This document shows positions 7,305 to 9,338 of a DNA stretch of 9,338 nucleotides, piece after piece (the first letter of the stretch is position 1; every line of letters starts with the position of its first letter). Under the pieces are notes generated by a model that saw only the letters and a list, made by a program, of their open reading frames with translations, was not told the origin of the DNA and ran no database searches. The translations under genes were made by a program, and so were the position numbers. The stretch comes from an uncultured Lachnospiraceae bacterium. GTDB lineage: Bacteria; Bacillota; Clostridia; Lachnospirales; Lachnospiraceae. The DNA is taken from the NCBI GenBank assembly GCA_910587895.1, contig CAJUOE010000126.1, positions 1-9,338 on the forward strand. The letters are read 5' to 3'.

Positions 7305-9148
7305 GCGAACAAAGACGGGCAGGAAGAATGGGGCGCGGCCCAGGGCATGGGCCGCATGGACCGGGAATGATGCCGGGAGAGAAGGCGAAGAATTTTAAAG
7401 GGACAGCCTCAAAACTTCTTCAGTATATGGGGCGTTATAAAATCGGCGTATTTTGTGTGCTGATTTTTGCAGTGGCGTCTACGGTTTTTGGCATTACGGG
7501 TCCTAAGATACTGGGAAATGCAACCACGGAACTTTTTAACGGATTGGTAGCAAAGGTATCCGGAACAGGTGCGATTGATTTTGGGAAAATCGGGCAGATT
7601 TTGCTGTTTCTGCTTGCCATATATCTGTTCAGTGCGTTTTGTTCCTTTATTCAGAGTTACGTAATGACCGGGATCACACAGAAAATATGTTTCCGTTTCC
7701 GCGAAGATATCTCAAAGAAGATAGACCGTATGCCAATGAAATATTTTGAATCACGGACGGTAGGTGAAGTGTTATCCAGGATTACCAATGATGTGGATAC
7801 CCTGGGGCAGGGACTGAACCAGAGCATTACGCAGTTGATTACCTCCGTCACGATGTTGATTGGAATTCTTGTCATGATGTTGAGCATCAGTCCGGTCATG
7901 ACAGTGATTGCGCTGGTCATTCTTCCGATTTCCGGTATTTTGATTGCCGTTGTAGTGAAGTTTTCTCAGAAATACTTTGTGGCGCAGCAGGAATACCTTG
8001 GCAAAATCAATGGACAGGTAGAGGAAGTATACAGCGGGCACAATATTGTGAAGGCATTTAACAAAGAAGACGATATGCTTCAGGAATTTGACGAGACGAA
8101 TGACATATTGTTTCAATCGGCATGGAAGTCCCAGTTCTTATCCGGCATGATGCAGCCGATCATGATGTTTGTGGGAAATATCGGTTATGTGGCGGTTGCA
8201 GTGGTGGGCGGCCTGCTTGCCATTCAGGGCTCTATTGAGGTAGGGGAGATTCAGTCCTTCATCCAGTACGTGCGCCAGTTTACCCAGCCGATTTCACAGG
8301 TGGCGCAGGTGTCGAACATGCTTCAGGCAACGGCAGCAGCGGCAGAGCGCGTCTTTGAATTTCTGGAAGAGGAAGAAGAGGCGCCGGTGGAGCATCCGGT
8401 TAAGATGAATGAGATGGAGGGCAGGGTTACTTTTGAACATGTACAGTTTGGTTATGACAAAGATAAAATTATCATCCATGATTTTAACTGCGAAGTGGAG
8501 CCGGGTGAGATGGTGGCCATCGTCGGGCCTACCGGCGCCGGAAAGACGACGATGGTGAAACTGCTGATGCGTTTTTATGATGTAATGAAAGGGCGTATTT
8601 GTGTGGACGGCAATGACCTGCGTTCTTTTGACCGCAGCGAACTGCGGGAGAACTTTGGCATGGTGCTTCAGGATACCTGGCTGTTTAAAGGCACGATTAT
8701 GGAGAATATCCGTTATGGCAGGCTCGATGCTACAGATGAGGAAGTGATCGCCGCGGCAAAGGCGGCACATGCGCATCGGTTTATCTCCACGCTGCCCGGC
8801 GGTTACCAGATGGAGCTGAATGAGGATGCAAGCAATGTTTCGCAGGGACAGAAACAGCTTCTTACGATTGCCCGGGCCATCCTTGCAGATAATCCGATTC
8901 TGATTCTTGATGAGGCGACTTCCTCGGTTGATACAAGGACGGAGGAGCGCATTCAGAAGGCAATGAATAACCTTATGAGGGGAAGAACGAGTTTTGTGAT
9001 TGCACACCGCCTGTCCACCATTAAAGATGCGGACCTGATTCTGGTAATGAAGGATGGGGACATTATCGAGCAGGGGAACCATAAGGAACTGCTGGCAAAG
9101 GGTGGATTTTATGCGGAGCTGTATAATTCACAGTTTGATGTGGCATAA
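7301..9148 (+). CDS. ABC exporter half-transporter, catalytic partner
   Basis: A 615-residue protein, TM domain (about 45-345) plus ATPase (about 372-610), which pairs with the preceding gene product. Walker A is GPTGAGKTT (409-417), with Q457, Walker B ILILDEAT (E538 present), D-loop SSVD (541-544) and switch H569 (IAHRLS). The catalytic residues are therefore canonical. Its signature is NVSQGQ (512-517), with Gln for the first Gly of SGGQ. That change faces the degenerate half-site of the partner, while the partner's intact signature faces this Walker A/B, giving one working ATP site. The cytosolic N-terminus (about 6-26) is rich in Gly, His, Pro, Arg and Met before the first helix. Start: ATG 7301, overlapping the previous stop as ATGA, with GGAGG at 7287-7291. 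Overlap and matching motifs indicate translational coupling and a fixed stoichiometry. Confidence 0.95.
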   Translation: MSEQRRAGRMGRGPGHGPHGPGMMPGEKAKNFKGTASKLLQYMGRYKIGVFCVLIFAVASTVFGITGPKILGNATTELFNGLVAKVSGTGAIDFGKIGQILLFLLAIYLFSAFCSFIQSYVMTGITQKICFRFREDISKKIDRMPMKYFESRTVGEVLSRITNDVDTLGQGLNQSITQLITSVTMLIGILVMMLSISPVMTVIALVILPISGILIAVVVKFSQKYFVAQQEYLGKINGQVEEVYSGHNIVKAFNKEDDMLQEFDETNDILFQSAWKSQFLSGMMQPIMMFVGNIGYVAVAVVGGLLAIQGSIEVGEIQSFIQYVRQFTQPISQVAQVSNMLQATAAAAERVFEFLEEEEEAPVEHPVKMNEMEGRVTFEHVQFGYDKDKIIIHDFNCEVEPGEMVAIVGPTGAGKTTMVKLLMRFYDVMKGRICVDGNDLRSFDRSELRENFGMVLQDTWLFKGTIMENIRYGRLDATDEEVIAAAKAAHAHRFISTLPGGYQMELNEDASNVSQGQKQLLTIARAILADNPILILDEATSSVDTRTEERIQKAMNNLMRGRTSFVIAHRLSTIKDADLILVMKDGDIIEQGNHKELLAKGGFYAELYNSQFDVA

Positions 9149-9167
9149 AATTTTTCATGATAGTGAA

Positions 9168-9338
9168 TAGGGCAGGAATGATCTAAATCTATTTGCCAAA
9201 AGGACCTGCTGCTGTTGCAGCAGAGTCACATTGCAAAAGATTGCATCTGGAAAACGTGTTTTCCGAGTGCAATCTTTATGCAATTGTCACCTGTCACATT
9301 TTGTGACAGGTGCTTTTGGCAAAGAACTACCTGCCCTA
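9168..9338. other. Multi-branched palindromic element (possible structured RNA or MITE)
   Basis: Two nested long-range stems enclose three hairpins. P1: 9168-9176 with 9330-9338 (TAGGGCAGG/CCTGCCCTA, 9 bp). P2: 9192-9202 with 9313-9323 (TTTGCCAAAAG/CTTTTGGCAAA, 11 bp). P3: 9206-9212 with 9217-9223 (7 bp). P4: 9230-9245 with 9268-9284 (16 bp with one bulged A at 9278), continued after a small internal loop by 9249-9254 with 9259-9264. P5: 9288-9297 with 9303-9312 (10 bp, loop ATTTT), directly abutting P2. All stems except the P4 bulge are perfect Watson-Crick pairs. No open frame of note is inside. The outer arms are bordered by TA on both sides. The last arm ends at the window edge, so the element may extend further. 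Strand and nature are undecided. Confidence 0.7.
9288..9317 (+). terminator. Possible intrinsic terminator of the ABC operon
   Basis: Perfect 10-bp stem CACCTGTCAC/GTGACAGGTG (9288-9297, 9303-9312) followed by CTTTT. The T-run is short and its bases also belong to the P2 arm of the larger fold, so termination here could compete with the long-range pairing. It is 140 bases after the stop codon, and no better terminator is nearer. Confidence 0.45.

Noticed and set aside
9168..9338. tRNA or T-box reading of the cloverleaf-like region
   Set aside because: It is about twice tRNA length, lacks a T-loop (TTCGA) and an anticodon arm of the right size, and lacks the conserved AGGGTGGNACCGCG T-box sequence.

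Overview
The window looks like a chromosomal segment from an anaerobic, low-to-moderate-GC Firmicute, most plausibly a Lachnospiraceae-type gut Clostridium. This is inferred from the character of the proteins (ATP-type PEP carboxykinase tail, stand-alone sirohaem reductase, paired ABC exporter), strong GGAGG-type ribosome binding sites and sigma-A-like promoters. No marker gene is present to fix the species.

Layout, left to right. Bases 1-468 hold the C-terminal quarter of an ATP-dependent phosphoenolpyruvate carboxykinase (pckA), but its similarity to the enzyme stops abruptly near base 110 and the sequence to the left is unrelated. A strong intrinsic terminator (519-557) follows. A promoter near 656-683 drives a monocistronic PAS-GGDEF-EAL cyclic-di-GMP protein (751-2439) with an intact EAL phosphodiesterase site and an altered GGDEF loop (DGDEF). 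A perfect 17-bp hairpin (2467-2504) acts as a shared terminator between it and the convergent gene at 2515-4050 (minus strand), a 511-residue sirohaem/[4Fe-4S] nitrite/sulfite reductase. Divergent from the reductase is a Cof-type HAD hydrolase (4238-5029). A new promoter (5068-5096) then precedes a two-gene operon (5148-9148) encoding a heterodimeric ABC exporter. The stop and start codons of its two genes overlap as ATGA.

The two ABC half-transporters form a clear pair. The first has a degenerate Walker B (Asp for the catalytic Glu) and Gln for the switch His. The second has canonical catalytic residues but an altered signature (VSQGQ). Together they give one degenerate and one catalytic ATP site. 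The first also carries a Met-rich insertion of about 145 residues in its first external loop.

The most unexplained item is the final 171 bases (9168-9338). Two nested long-range stems (9 bp and 11 bp) enclose three compact hairpins, giving a multi-branched fold flanked by TA dinucleotides. It could be a structured RNA, a MITE-like palindromic element, or an elaborate 3' UTR/terminator. The outermost arm ends exactly at the window edge, so its full extent is not visible.
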